Shown here one piece after another: positions 35,758 through 44,740 of a stretch of 64,000 bases of DNA (position 1 is the first letter of the stretch; each line of letters opens with the position of its first letter). The notes beneath the pieces were generated by a model. The model saw only the letters and a program-made list of their open reading frames with translations. It had not been told where the DNA came from and made no database searches. The DNA comes from Ruegeria faecimaris (lineage in GTDB: Bacteria > Pseudomonadota > Alphaproteobacteria > Rhodobacterales > Rhodobacteraceae). Location of the stretch: positions 1 to 64,000 of the forward strand of contig NZ_FXTE01000008.1 of the NCBI RefSeq assembly GCF_900182615.1, given 5' to 3'. Position numbers and translations under genes: made by a program.

Positions 35758-36387
35758 TCAGGCCGGGCGACGCAGGATTGACGTGGCGATCCCCATACCG
35801 ATCAGGGTCAGCCCCCCGAAACGCGTCAATGCACGAATGGTGCTTGCGCGGCCGATCATATGGCGCAGCCGATCTGCCAAAAGGGCATAGGCCAATGCGT
35901 TCAACCAGGCCAGCCCGACGAAGGTGCCTATCAGGATCGCGAATTGAGGGCCCAAAGGTTCGGCAGGGCGCAGGAATTGCGGCACGAAGGCGATAAAGAA
36001 CGCAATCGATTTGGGGTTCAGGGCGGTTACAGCGGCCGCGTGACCAAAGACGCCTCGCGCAGTGATATCTGCGTCAGGTTCAACCGCTTGCAGCCCCGCC
36101 GATGGGGCGCTGCGCAGTAACTTGATGCCCAGCCAGACCAGATAGGCCGCGCCGACCCACTTTAGGACAGAAAACAACGTAGCTGAGGCCAGCACCAACG
36201 CCCCCAATCCCAGCAATGAGGCTGTCATGGCCACCAAATCGCCAACCGCCACCCCGGTGGCCGAGGCTACGGCAACGCTGCGGCCTTTGGACAGCGCATA
36301 GCTGAGCACCAGCAGAACAGTGGGGCCGGGGATCAGCAGCAAAGCGGTGGATGCGGCCACAAAGGCCAGCCAGATGTCAAAGGGCAT
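35758..36387 (-). CDS. LysE/RhtB-family amino acid exporter
   Basis: 209 aa with about six hydrophobic helices. Typical motifs: WLAFVAASTALLLIPGPTVL at the N-terminus, GVAVGDLVAMTASLLGLGAL, YLVWLGIKLLRS and FGHAAAVTALNPKSIAFFIA. It exports amino acids or derivatives (homoserine, threonine, lysine class); the substrate cannot be assigned. The ribosome site GGAGATCAC precedes ATG 36387. It is transcribed towards the small RHH gene and ends 4 bases from its stop. Confidence 0.9.
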   Translation of the reverse strand: MPFDIWLAFVAASTALLLIPGPTVLLVLSYALSKGRSVAVASATGVAVGDLVAMTASLLGLGALVLASATLFSVLKWVGAAYLVWLGIKLLRSAPSAGLQAVEPDADITARGVFGHAAAVTALNPKSIAFFIAFVPQFLRPAEPLGPQFAILIGTFVGLAWLNALAYALLADRLRHMIGRASTIRALTRFGGLTLIGMGIATSILRRPA

Positions 36388-36438
36388 GTGATCTCCGATT
36401 AAGATACGCCAGTATCAAGCTTTGGTGATGGGCAAAGG

Positions 36439-37455
36439 TCAAGCCCCTGAGGGCCGGGTCACGCGGTGCATCAACGCCTCAAGTGGTCCGCGTCTGAAGC
36501 GCAGGAACCATAGCAGCGCAAATCCTGAGGACAGCACGCAGAAACCCAAGGCGTAGCCAACGATCTGTGGCGCGCTGAGCGATCCGTCCAGCAGGCCGGC
36601 CTCTTCCAGAATGCCCATCCCGATTACGATATGCGCAATATAAAGCGTCAGGCTTTGCCGTCCGGGCGCAGTCAGCGCCATCGCGGCGCCCAGCCCCTGA
36701 ATCCGCGGCCAGAGCTTTAGCAACAGGCCGATCACCACACAGGCGGTTCCAGCCCCGGCCAAAATGTAAAACGGCCCCGGAGGGATGGATTGAGTGCCCA
36801 GATAGGCGGCCAGGTCAGGATCGGTTGTCAGCTTTTGCGGAAACAGGGCCAGAACGGCTGCGCCAAATCCCCACATGATCAAACGGTGCTGAACACAGAC
36901 CGTCTGTAGTTGCGATCGCCCAATCGCCATACCGATCAGCAAGAACGCTGCCCAAGGTAGAACGGGGTGCCAACCATTGAACAGCAAGTTTCGTACAAAG
37001 CCCGGTATCGTCCACAGGTCGGTATGGGTCAGGGAAAGCCAGTCCCATCCCTGATCATAGTCAAAGATAAGACCGGCGAGAACGGCCAGGACAACGACAC
37101 TGCATGCGCCAAGCCACAACCCAAAGATCGACGAGGACAGAAACGCCGCGCCGACAACAAAATACAATGCATAGAAATGCAGGATATCGGCCTCAAACAT
37201 GGTCATGTTGATCAGGCCAAGTACGAACAGAAATGCAGCCCGTCGTAACAGAATCCTAGCAGAAGGGCTGGACAGGCCAATACCGATCCCGGCCAGAATG
37301 ACATACAATGCAGCAGCACGACCTTCCAGTGCATCGACAAGCGCCGATGCCCAGTCATCTGTCGGTTTGACCTGCGCCGCGATGCGAAAGTTCACCAGCA
37401 CCATGCCGCAAAATGCCAGAAAGCGTGCGGCGTCCAGGGCCTCGAGCCGTTTCAT
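36439..37455 (-). CDS. DUF418-like multi-pass membrane protein
   Basis: 338 aa with about ten hydrophobic segments. The N-terminus RLEALDAARFLAFCGMVLVN is the recognisable opening of DUF418/YeiB-type and related acyltransferase-like membrane proteins, and the C-terminal PGRQSLTLYIAHIVIGMGIL plus LLWFLRFRRGPLEAL matches the DUF418 tail. The function is unknown; related families transfer acyl groups across the membrane. It is preceded by a good GAGAGGATAGGA site and lies between mtnP and the LysE gene on the same strand, though the spacing does not force an operon. Confidence 0.75.
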   Translation of the reverse strand: MKRLEALDAARFLAFCGMVLVNFRIAAQVKPTDDWASALVDALEGRAAALYVILAGIGIGLSSPSARILLRRAAFLFVLGLINMTMFEADILHFYALYFVVGAAFLSSSIFGLWLGACSVVVLAVLAGLIFDYDQGWDWLSLTHTDLWTIPGFVRNLLFNGWHPVLPWAAFLLIGMAIGRSQLQTVCVQHRLIMWGFGAAVLALFPQKLTTDPDLAAYLGTQSIPPGPFYILAGAGTACVVIGLLLKLWPRIQGLGAAMALTAPGRQSLTLYIAHIVIGMGILEEAGLLDGSLSAPQIVGYALGFCVLSSGFALLWFLRFRRGPLEALMHRVTRPSGA

Positions 37456-37554
37456 TCCTATCCTCTCCGTTCCCTGCCGCCCGTACCGAACTTAAAAGGC
37501 TGCCTTTCGGTTAAGTACTGATGCGGCCGACCGGAATAGGGTTGATACCAATCG

Positions 37555-38427
37555 CTAGAGCACCCGCCCCGCGACTGCGTCCAGTTTCGCCAGCAGCGCC
37601 GGATCACGCTTTTCTGGCGCGGTCAGGATCGCGTATTCCAGCGCCCGGTCACACCCGTGCGGACAGGGCAGGCGCTCTGCCCCCAGCAACTCTGGCAAGC
37701 CCTTGACCAGCGCCCGGCCTTTTTCGGCGTTCCCGGTCAGGGTGGCGATAATGGCGGTCACGTCGACCTCGCCATGGTCCGGGTGCCAACTGTCGTAATC
37801 GGTGACCATGGCGATCGAGGCATAACAAAGCTCGGCCTCTCGGGCGAGTTTAGCCTCGGGCATGTTGGTCATTCCGATCACATCGCAGCCCCAATGCTCG
37901 CGGTACATTTTGGATTCCGCCAGTGTCGAGAACTGCGGCCCGTCCATGGCCAGATAGGTGCCGCCGCGATGAATGGTGATGCCGGCGGCCTTGCCAGCCG
38001 TCTCGCAAGCATCTGACAAACGTGGGCAGGTCGGGTGGGCGACACTGACGTGGGCCACGCAGCCGGAGCTGAAAAAGCTTTTGTCCCGCGCTAAGGTACG
38101 GTCGATGAACTGGTCGACGACAACGAAATCGCCGGGCGCCATATGCTCGCGGAACGATCCGCAGGCCGAGACCGAGATCACATCCGTAACCCCCAGACGT
38201 TTCAGCGCGTCGATGTTGGCGCGATAGGGTACGTCCGTCGGCGAATGAATGTGGCCACGCCCGTGGCGAGGCAGGAACGCCATCTCGATGCCGTTCAGCG
38301 CGCCGGTCAGTATTTGGTCCGAAGGCTTACCCCAAGGCGTTTCAACCGAGACCCATTGCGCATTCTCCAATCCGTCGATGTCGTAAATGCCTGATCCGCC
38401 GATGACGGCAATCTTGGTCTGGGTCAC
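37555..38427 (-). CDS. mtnP: S-methyl-5'-thioadenosine phosphorylase
   Basis: 290 aa PNP/MTAP family. Phosphate- and substrate-binding landmarks: IAVIGGSGIYDIDGLENAQW, LPRHGRGHIHSPTDVPYRAN, SVSACGSFREHMAPGDFVVV and the purine-site YLAMDGPQFSTLAESKMYR. It splits methylthioadenosine from polyamine or homoserine-lactone synthesis into adenine and methylthioribose-1-phosphate. The start is GTG 38427 with GGAG 7 bases upstream. The rest of the methionine salvage genes are not here, but apt, which recycles the adenine, is 2.3 kb away. Confidence 0.95.
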   Translation of the reverse strand: MTQTKIAVIGGSGIYDIDGLENAQWVSVETPWGKPSDQILTGALNGIEMAFLPRHGRGHIHSPTDVPYRANIDALKRLGVTDVISVSACGSFREHMAPGDFVVVDQFIDRTLARDKSFFSSGCVAHVSVAHPTCPRLSDACETAGKAAGITIHRGGTYLAMDGPQFSTLAESKMYREHWGCDVIGMTNMPEAKLAREAELCYASIAMVTDYDSWHPDHGEVDVTAIIATLTGNAEKGRALVKGLPELLGAERLPCPHGCDRALEYAILTAPEKRDPALLAKLDAVAGRVL

Positions 38428-38729
38428 TGGTTTTCTCCGATTTTGGTGCCTGTTCAGCGATTTGTGCGCTGCGCTGCATGGTTTGACAAGGGTGATCGCC
38501 CGGTGGTTCTATCACTTTTTTCGCAGGGATTCGGGTCGTTGTTATCCGAGCCAGGCAGAGCGTCAAGCCAAGGTGTGACGGCAACGAACCGACATCAATT
38601 CACCTATTCGCGAGATATGTGCTATGCGTGCTGCGCATATCAGCCTCCCGCCTGATGCGGTGGCTCAAAAACCGGTTCACAGATAGAAGTCCCTTTTTCG
38701 CGCGAACCCATAAACCAACAGGACGCCCT
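38428..38729. other. Divergent intergenic region between mtnP and the SulP gene
   Basis: 302 bases with no gene I can support. A TTGACA at 38483-38488 with TTCTAT 18 bases further (38507-38512) is a possible sigma-70 promoter for the SulP gene on the plus strand. The frame of the SulP gene is open through 38619-38729 but lacks hydrophobic or family-like character there. Confidence 0.4.
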
Positions 38730-40364
38730 ATGCCCCGAGCTATGCTGGCAAGCTTTGCCAATCGTATCGCCAAACCTGATCTTCGTTGGGTTCCGGATGA
38801 GGGCCTGACCGTCTCGCGCCTTCGGATTGAGCTGCTGTCCGGCCTGACGGTTGCACTTGCTTTGGTCCCTGAGGCGGTGGCCTTTGCGTTTGTCGCGGGC
38901 GTGCATCCTTTGGTTGGTTTGTATGCTGCGTTCATGGTGGGGCTGATCACTGCACTGATCGGTGGGCGTCCGGGTATGATTTCGGGCGCAACCGGGGCCC
39001 TGGCCGTGGTGATGGTTGCCTTGGTGGCAGAACATGGGGTCGAATACCTCTTCGCTACAGTTGTTTTGATGGGAATACTGCAGCTGATCGCAGGGGCGAT
39101 GCACTGGGGGCGTTTTATCAGGCTGGTACCACATCCAGTGATGCTTGGGTTTGTGAACGGATTGGCCATCGTGATTTTTCTGGCCCAGATGGGCCAGTTC
39201 AAAGTTCCCGGTAGCATGGAAAACACGGGCCATGGCATGAGCGGTGGCGAATGGCTTTCCGGTATTCAGCTTTTTACCATGTTGGGTCTGGTCGGCCTGA
39301 CTATGGCGGTGATCCTTATCGTGCCGCGCATTACACGCATTGTCCCGGCGCCTTTGGCAGGGATCATGGTCGTCGCAGCATTGGTGATTGGTTTTGGACT
39401 GGACGTCCCACGGGTGGGCGATCTTGCCTCGATCGAAGGTGGCTTGCCGCCGTTCCACATCCCGATGGTGCCGCTGAACTGGGAGACGTTTGAGATCATC
39501 CTGCCATACGCCGTCATATTGGCAGCGATTGGCCTGATCGAGTCGCTTCTGACCCTGAACCTTGTTGGCGAAATCACCGGCAAACGTGGTGGTGCCTCGC
39601 AAGAATGTATCGCCCAAGGGTTTGCCAATGTGGCCACGGGCTTTTTCGGAGGCATGGGCGGCTGTGCCATGATAGGTCAGTCCATGATCAACGTGAAATC
39701 AGGTGGGCGCACGCGCATTGCCGGTATCGCAGCGGCGCTGTTCCTGTTGGTATTCATCCTGTTCGCTTCCCCGCTGATTGAGCAGATTCCATTGGCCGCT
39801 TTGGTCGGGGTGATGTTCATGGTGGTGATCGGGACCTTCGCCTGGAACTCGTTCAAGATCATGCGCAAAGTGCCTTTGATGGACGCGTTTGTCATTGTGC
39901 TGGTGACTGTCGTGACCGTGATGGAGGACCTGGCGGTAGCGGTTGTTGTTGGTGTGATCGTCTCGGCCCTGGCTTATGCTTGGAACAACGCCAAGCGTAT
40001 CCATGCAATCACCCGCGATTCACTGACGGAAAAAGGCGCAAAGGTCTACGAGATTCAAGGGCCGCTGTTCTTTGGTTCGTCCGAGGGATTTGTTGAGATA
40101 TTCGACGTTTCAAACGACCCGGAAACCGTGATTGTCGATTTTGCCGAAAGCCGTGTGGTGGATCAGTCGGCATTGCAGGCCATCGAGAACATCGCTTCGA
40201 AATATGAAGCCGCAGGAAAGCGCGTCATGCTCCGTCACCTCAGTCGTGACTGTCACAAACTGCTGAACAAGGCAGGCCATTTGATGGTCGACAGCGACGA
40301 TGACCCCGATTACGCGCTGGCGGTCGATTATTCTGTTCGCACCGGCATTCTGGGTGGGCACTGA
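38730..40364 (+). CDS. SulP-family anion transporter with STAS domain
   Basis: 544 aa. A membrane domain of many helices opens with LRIELLSGLTVALALVPEAV, the SulP signature region, and contains ECIAQGFANVATGFFGGMGG and GGRTRIAGIAAALFLLVFIL. A cytoplasmic STAS domain (about 430-530) has IVDFAESRVVDQSALQAIEN. It carries sulphate, bicarbonate or related anions; substrate not assignable. ATG 38730 has AGGA 6 bases upstream. A strong terminator follows immediately. Confidence 0.93.
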   Translation: MPRAMLASFANRIAKPDLRWVPDEGLTVSRLRIELLSGLTVALALVPEAVAFAFVAGVHPLVGLYAAFMVGLITALIGGRPGMISGATGALAVVMVALVAEHGVEYLFATVVLMGILQLIAGAMHWGRFIRLVPHPVMLGFVNGLAIVIFLAQMGQFKVPGSMENTGHGMSGGEWLSGIQLFTMLGLVGLTMAVILIVPRITRIVPAPLAGIMVVAALVIGFGLDVPRVGDLASIEGGLPPFHIPMVPLNWETFEIILPYAVILAAIGLIESLLTLNLVGEITGKRGGASQECIAQGFANVATGFFGGMGGCAMIGQSMINVKSGGRTRIAGIAAALFLLVFILFASPLIEQIPLAALVGVMFMVVIGTFAWNSFKIMRKVPLMDAFVIVLVTVVTVMEDLAVAVVVGVIVSALAYAWNNAKRIHAITRDSLTEKGAKVYEIQGPLFFGSSEGFVEIFDVSNDPETVIVDFAESRVVDQSALQAIENIASKYEAAGKRVMLRHLSRDCHKLLNKAGHLMVDSDDDPDYALAVDYSVRTGILGGH

Positions 40365-40370
40365 TTGTGA

Positions 40371-40397
40371 AAGGCGGCCAAATGGGCCGCCTTTTTT
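40371..40397 (+). terminator. Rho-independent terminator after the SulP gene
   Basis: Nine-base stem AAGGCGGCC-AAATG-GGCCGCCTT followed by further T, 6 bases after the SulP stop. The converging acetyltransferase gene ends just inside it at 40396. Confidence 0.9.
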
Positions 40398-41034
40398 AGG
40401 GGGCTAAACGCTCCAGCATATCGACGTTTCCGGACAGCAGAGCACTTTCGGCTTCGGTAATCAGATCAGTTGGCCAATCCCACCACTTCAAAGCAAGCAG
40501 CCGGTCGATTGTACCGGCCTCAAACCGATACCGTCGTACTTCTGCAGGATTGCCTGTCACGATTGCATAAGGCGGTACTGTTCCGCGCACGACGGATCCT
40601 GCACCGATAATGGCGCCATCTCCGATTTCAGCGCCAGGCATGATCAAGGCACCGTATGCGATCCAAACGTCATTTCCGATCACGGTATCGCGCCTGTCAG
40701 GTTGATATTCCAACAGCTTTTCGGGATCGAAAACGGGAAAAGGATAGCATGTCGCCCCGCTCATGGCGTGATTGGCCGATGAAGTGATGAACCGGACGCC
40801 GTGGGCGATTTGACAGAATCTACCCAAGACAAGTTTTTCGCGGGAAAACGGGAATAGATAAGGGGCAAGGCGTTGCGCCCAATCCTCTGGTGCGTCGAAA
40901 TCCGACGCATAGCTGTATTCACCGGCTTCTATTCTGGGGTGGTCGATAGCCTGAGACAGGAAGACCGTTCCCGGGTGGTCCGAGCCGTCAGGCAATGTGA
41001 TTGGGTATCGGCGCGATGCGTCAGGTAAAGGCAT
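40396..41034 (-). CDS. CatB-like hexapeptide O-acetyltransferase
   Basis: 212 aa left-handed beta-helix (xenobiotic acetyltransferase class). Hexapeptide stretches: FCQIAHGVRFITSSANHAMSG, VIGNDVWIAYGALIMPGAEIG and DGAIIGAGSVVRGTVPPYAI, with the catalytic histidine in SANHAM. It has the C-terminal helical tail of the family (FEAGTIDRLLALKWWDWP). The substrate is unknown; resistance to chloramphenicol or streptogramin should not be assumed. Its ATG shares one base with the stop of the flavoprotein gene (TAATG), so they are coupled. Confidence 0.87.
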   Translation of the reverse strand: MPLPDASRRYPITLPDGSDHPGTVFLSQAIDHPRIEAGEYSYASDFDAPEDWAQRLAPYLFPFSREKLVLGRFCQIAHGVRFITSSANHAMSGATCYPFPVFDPEKLLEYQPDRRDTVIGNDVWIAYGALIMPGAEIGDGAIIGAGSVVRGTVPPYAIVTGNPAEVRRYRFEAGTIDRLLALKWWDWPTDLITEAESALLSGNVDMLERLAP

Positions 41035-41639
41035 TAGTCATCCGGTCTTGAAAGGCTGAACAGCTCGGACGCGACCGAATAATCCCGGTAGCCAAGCCGT
41101 GCCAGTGGTTTGAAAGACGTCACATCGAATTTGCCATCCCGCATATGGTCGTCGTGCAGATGCACCCCTGTCACTTCGCCGAACACAACCCGGTTCGCCT
41201 GTCCGGGCAGGGTCACGATCTGCGTGAGCTTGCATTCTAGTGCGGCTGGGGCACCTTCGACACGGGCGCAGGGAATGGTCTCGCATTCGATTGCGGTGAG
41301 GCCGGCGTGTTTGAACTCGTCGACATGTTTGGGCAGCGCGGCTGAACTGGCGTTCATGGCGTCGCGGTGGGCGTGGGCGACAACGTTCACGCAGAATACG
41401 CCTGTTGCCTCGATATTGGCGATGCTGTCCTTTCCACCGTCCTGATCGGCCTTGGTTCCGGTCGAGGCAAACATGACCTGCGGGGGTGTGTAGGCCACAC
41501 CATTAAAGAACGAATAGGGCGCGAGGTTGTTGGTCCCATCCGCGCCACGGGTTGATATCCAGCCGATCGGGCGGGGGGTGATGATGGCGTTGAACGGATT
41601 GTGTGGCAGGCCATGGCCGTCTTCTGGGCGATAGAACAT
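41034..41639 (-). CDS. Flavin reductase-like (FMN-binding) domain protein
   Basis: 201 aa. The N-terminal PHNPFNAIITPRPIGWISTR followed by NLAPYSFFNGVAYTPPQVMF is the signature of the DIM6/NTAB FMN-binding family, and VVFGEVTGVHLHDD sits in the second half. Such proteins bind FMN and act as flavin reductases or oxidoreductases. The partner is unknown. The ribosome site GGAGACC precedes ATG 41639. It is translationally coupled to the downstream acetyltransferase gene. Confidence 0.9.
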   Translation of the reverse strand: MFYRPEDGHGLPHNPFNAIITPRPIGWISTRGADGTNNLAPYSFFNGVAYTPPQVMFASTGTKADQDGGKDSIANIEATGVFCVNVVAHAHRDAMNASSAALPKHVDEFKHAGLTAIECETIPCARVEGAPAALECKLTQIVTLPGQANRVVFGEVTGVHLHDDHMRDGKFDVTSFKPLARLGYRDYSVASELFSLSRPDD

Positions 41640-41710
41640 AAGGTCTCCAAGCGTTTGCCCAAGGCGTAACGAAGTGCTAGGGCGAATTCCAGCTAGGAAA
41701 AGAGGGCAGG

Positions 41711-42205
41711 GTGCAGCAATTCGTGATCAGGCCGGAGGAGCCGGACGATTGGTGGGAAGTCGAGGCTTTGTACGATTTGTGCTTTGCGCCCGGGCGCGAA
41801 GCGCTGTCTTCGTATCGCCTGCGCGATGATGTTCCGCCAATGTCAGGCTTGTCACAAGTGGTGCGGGACGGGCAGGATATCCTGGCCGGTGCAATAAGAT
41901 TCTGGCCCGTGCATGTTGGCGATCAGGACGCGCTGCTTTTGGGCCCTGTGGCCGTCCACCCGACCCATCAAGGTGAAGGACTGGGTGGATTTTTGATCCA
42001 TGAAGGATTGCGGGCCGGGCGAACCAAGGGTTGGGACAGGGTCATGTTGGTCGGGGATGCACCCTATTATGCTCGGTTTGGTTTCACCCGTCTGACCGGG
42101 GTCGAGATGCCCCCGCCAACCAACCCGGATCGGGTTCTGGGCGTGGACCTGATACCCGGCGGATGGGACGGAATAACTGGTCCGGTAACCCGCTGGAGCC
42201 GCTGA
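41711..42205 (+). CDS. GNAT-family N-acetyltransferase
   Basis: 164 aa. Core GNAT motif A: LLLGPVAVHPTHQGEGLGGF (acetyl-CoA pyrophosphate loop HQGEGLG), then WDRVMLVGDAPYYARFGFTR, the motif B region. Typical of the small YhbS-like acetyltransferases. Substrate unknown. The start is GTG 41711 with AGGGCAGG directly upstream. It is divergent from the flavoprotein gene across a 71-base gap. Confidence 0.88.
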   Translation: MQQFVIRPEEPDDWWEVEALYDLCFAPGREALSSYRLRDDVPPMSGLSQVVRDGQDILAGAIRFWPVHVGDQDALLLGPVAVHPTHQGEGLGGFLIHEGLRAGRTKGWDRVMLVGDAPYYARFGFTRLTGVEMPPPTNPDRVLGVDLIPGGWDGITGPVTRWSR

Positions 42206-42258
42206 GCTATTGAAACCGTTGCGGTAAGTGCCGATGTTCTAGGGGCAGGAGGGTACTT

Positions 42259-43017
42259 ATGCAGGACATGGTTCTTGTCGGAAAACTCAATGCCGAAGCG
42301 GAACTGGACCGTTTGGCCGGATTTTACCAATCCGCCGGAGGGCCGGGCGTCAAGTTGTTGAACAGTGTCGGTGGCTCGGCAGAGTCATTGCTTGAACAGC
42401 TGCCGCCATCTGTGCGCGAAGTCCTAACCGGGGCGACAGAAAAGGCGCTTTGGATTGCGATGAACGCGGCTGAAGGGTCGCGTAGGGCGGTGCCCGATCA
42501 GTTGCCATGGGTCAATACGGCCCTGACGACAGCCATGGGAGCTGCAGGCGGTATCGGTGGCGTTCCGACCGCATTGATGGAGTTACCGGCAACCACGACC
42601 ATGCTGCTGCGTTCAATTCAGGGCGCTGCGGCGCGCGAAGGGTTTGACCCTTCTGAGGATGGTGTCAAATTCGACTGTGTCCGGGTATTGTCAGCCGCTG
42701 GTCCGATGTCTTTCGATGACGGCGCGGATCTGGGTTTCTTTTCGGCGCGCCTGACCCTGACAGGCCCAGCTTTGCAAAAGCTGATATCTGCCGTTGCCCC
42801 GAAACTGGCGGTGGTTTTGGGGCAAAAACTGGCTGCGCAATCTGTGCCTGTGTTGGGCGCCATAGCCGGCGGCGGTACGAATTATGTCTATACACGCTAT
42901 TACCAACAGATCGCCCGCGTCCATTTTGGCCTGAGGCGGCTGTCAGTAGATGCCGATATTCCGCATGAGGTTCTGATCCGCAAACTTGAGGCGCGGATGC
43001 AAGGGATTGAAAAATAA
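42259..43017 (+). CDS. EcsC-family protein
   Basis: 252 aa. The sequence matches the EcsC family: an alpha-helical N-terminus, an alanine/glycine-rich central part (NTALTTAMGAAGGIGGVPTA), ELPATTTMLLRSIQGAAARE, and AIAGGGTNYVYTRYYQQIAR near the end. EcsC was named after a B. subtilis ABC-transporter cluster, but its biochemical role is unknown. The central region could associate with the membrane. A strong GGAGGG site precedes ATG 42259. It follows the GNAT gene after 53 bases. Confidence 0.85.
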   Translation: MQDMVLVGKLNAEAELDRLAGFYQSAGGPGVKLLNSVGGSAESLLEQLPPSVREVLTGATEKALWIAMNAAEGSRRAVPDQLPWVNTALTTAMGAAGGIGGVPTALMELPATTTMLLRSIQGAAAREGFDPSEDGVKFDCVRVLSAAGPMSFDDGADLGFFSARLTLTGPALQKLISAVAPKLAVVLGQKLAAQSVPVLGAIAGGGTNYVYTRYYQQIARVHFGLRRLSVDADIPHEVLIRKLEARMQGIEK

Positions 43018-43113
43018 CGCTTCATATGGCATTCTTCAGGAGCAGGTCCGATAAATAAGCGCAAAAGCGCACCGGGCAGGCGGATAAAACGTTCCCTGGA
43101 GAGGCAGCAGGAC

Positions 43114-43572
43114 GTGATCGAGCAAAGGCAACTCAACCTGCATCAAGCGGGCACTGTACGAGTCGTACGGCAATCGGCAGCTCTGTGCTATCGTGTCCAA
43201 CGCGGCACGCCTCAAGTGTTGCTCATTACAACGCGTGGTTCCGGTCGTTGGATAATACCCAAGGGGAATTTGATCGAAGGCCTCTCACCCTCCGGGACAG
43301 CCAGTCAAGAAGCCTGGGAAGAGGCGGGTGTGACCGGTACTTGCACTCCAAATGCCTTTGGGCAGTTCCTGCATTACAAGCGGAGGTACAAGAAAGGATC
43401 AGCGGTTTATCTGGTCGATGTCTATCCGCTGGTGGTCAAATCCCTGGCCGCGCGATACCCTGAATGGCAAGAGCGCAAGCGCAGGTGGTTTTCGCTGGGA
43501 CATGCCGCCTCTCGGGTTAATTCGCCCGATCTTGCATCATTGTTACGCAATGTAGAGCATTTGTATCACTGA
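43114..43572 (+). CDS. NUDIX hydrolase
   Basis: 152 aa. The Nudix box reads GNLIEGLSPSG followed by TASQEAWEEAGV. The catalytic EAWEEAG part is intact, but the first conserved glutamate (box position 7) is Leu and the arginine at position 15 is Gln; Gln there is common in this subfamily. N-terminal VVRQSAALCYRVQRGTPQVL and SGRWIIPKG suggest a diphosphoinositol-polyphosphate/Ap4A class enzyme. The start is GTG 43114 after AGCAGGAC. Substrate unknown. Confidence 0.85.
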   Translation: MIEQRQLNLHQAGTVRVVRQSAALCYRVQRGTPQVLLITTRGSGRWIIPKGNLIEGLSPSGTASQEAWEEAGVTGTCTPNAFGQFLHYKRRYKKGSAVYLVDVYPLVVKSLAARYPEWQERKRRWFSLGHAASRVNSPDLASLLRNVEHLYH

Positions 43573-43642
43573 TGTCCCCCTCAGGGGCTTGCCATTGCAA
43601 TAGTGGTTGGTATCTATTTGGCATCCGACATCTGGACAGAAC

Positions 43643-44098
43643 ATGATTCAATATGCGTTGAAATGTAATAGCGGTCACAGCTTTGACAGTTGGTTTCAAT
43701 CAGCCGCCGCTTACGACAAACTTGCCGCCGCGGGCATGGTGACATGCGCTGTGTGCGGTGATCCGCAAGTTGAAAAAGCAATCATGACCCCGCGTGTCCG
43801 CCCCGGACGTACGGTCGAATCTCGTACCTCGGTTCCGGCATCTCGGGATGAGGTCGTCAACATGGCAACGCCAAGCGTTGATGTCGAGAAAGCCCTTTCT
43901 GAGCTGCGGCGCAAAGTCGAGGACAACTCGGATTATGTTGGCAAGGATTTTGCCAAAGAGGCCCGTAAGATACATTTGGGCGACGCGCCGGAACGTGCGA
44001 TCTATGGCGAGGCCAAGCCAGAAGAAGCCAGGGCATTGATCGATGACGGCGTTCCTGTTGCGCCGCTGCCTTTCGTACCTTCGCGCAAGACGAACTAG
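43643..44098 (+). CDS. DUF1178 family protein
   Basis: 151 aa. N-terminal zinc-ribbon-like segment MIQYALKCNSGHSFDSWFQS with a second pair in VTCAVCGD, followed by a charged middle and the conserved family stretch YVGKDFAKEARKIHLGDAPE, then AIYGEAKPEEARALIDDGVP. DUF1178 proteins are widespread in Alphaproteobacteria with no known function. I start at ATG 43643 (site GGACAG), as the family begins here; 12 extra codons upstream do not fit. It lies 3 bases before the SDR gene. Confidence 0.88.
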   Translation: MIQYALKCNSGHSFDSWFQSAAAYDKLAAAGMVTCAVCGDPQVEKAIMTPRVRPGRTVESRTSVPASRDEVVNMATPSVDVEKALSELRRKVEDNSDYVGKDFAKEARKIHLGDAPERAIYGEAKPEEARALIDDGVPVAPLPFVPSRKTN

Positions 44099-44101
44099 CC
44101 C

Positions 44102-44740
44102 ATGCATGTTGTTATCACCGGTGCTGGGCGGGGGATCGGAAAGGTTCTGGCGGACAGGTATCGGGCGCAAGAATGCGACGTAACGGGCACGGCTCGGGAT
44201 GGCAGCGCGGAGGTGGCGCTGGATGTAACAGACCCGAAACAACATCAAGCGATGGCGGAAAAACTGGCAATGCGCCCTGTTGATCTGCTGGTCTGCAATG
44301 CCGGTGTATATCTGGATAAATCCCAAACCATCGATGGCTACCCCGCCGAAATGTGGGCGCAGAGTTTCGCTGCCAATGTGACGGGGGTCTTTCTGACAGT
44401 TCAGGCCTTGTTGCCCAATCTGCGCGCGGCACAGGGCAAGATTGCGATTTTATCCTCGCAGATGGCCTCGCACACGCGAGCACCTGGTGGCAGCTATATC
44501 TACCGCTCGTCCAAGGCGGCGGTTCTGAACCTGGGGCGCAATCTTGCTGTGGACCTGCGCGGCGACGGCATTTCAGTAGGCATTTACCACCCCGGCTGGG
44601 TTCAGACGGATATGGGTGGGACCGGGGCTGATATCACGGTTGATAAGGCTGTTCAGGGCCTGATCAACCGTTTCGATACTCTGTCACTTGAAAGTACCGG
44701 GTGCTTTGAAACCTATGAAGGCCAGTCGCACCCTTACTGA
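44102..44740 (+). CDS. Short-chain dehydrogenase/reductase
   Basis: 212 aa classical SDR. Nucleotide site GAGRGIGKVLADRY at the N-terminus, LVCNAGVY (the NAG motif), and catalytic Ser and Tyr-x3-Lys in ILSSQMASHT and GSYIYRSSKAAVLN. Similar to the C-factor-like group. Substrate unknown. It follows DUF1178 closely and its 3' end overlaps the end of the opposite-strand gene by 7 bases. Confidence 0.92.
   Translation: MHVVITGAGRGIGKVLADRYRAQECDVTGTARDGSAEVALDVTDPKQHQAMAEKLAMRPVDLLVCNAGVYLDKSQTIDGYPAEMWAQSFAANVTGVFLTVQALLPNLRAAQGKIAILSSQMASHTRAPGGSYIYRSSKAAVLNLGRNLAVDLRGDGISVGIYHPGWVQTDMGGTGADITVDKAVQGLINRFDTLSLESTGCFETYEGQSHPY

Noticed and set aside
35580..36387. RHH gene and LysE gene as a toxin-antitoxin or regulated export pair
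   Set aside because: The LysE protein is a transporter, not a toxin, and it is transcribed in the opposite direction with its end, not its start, next to the RHH gene.
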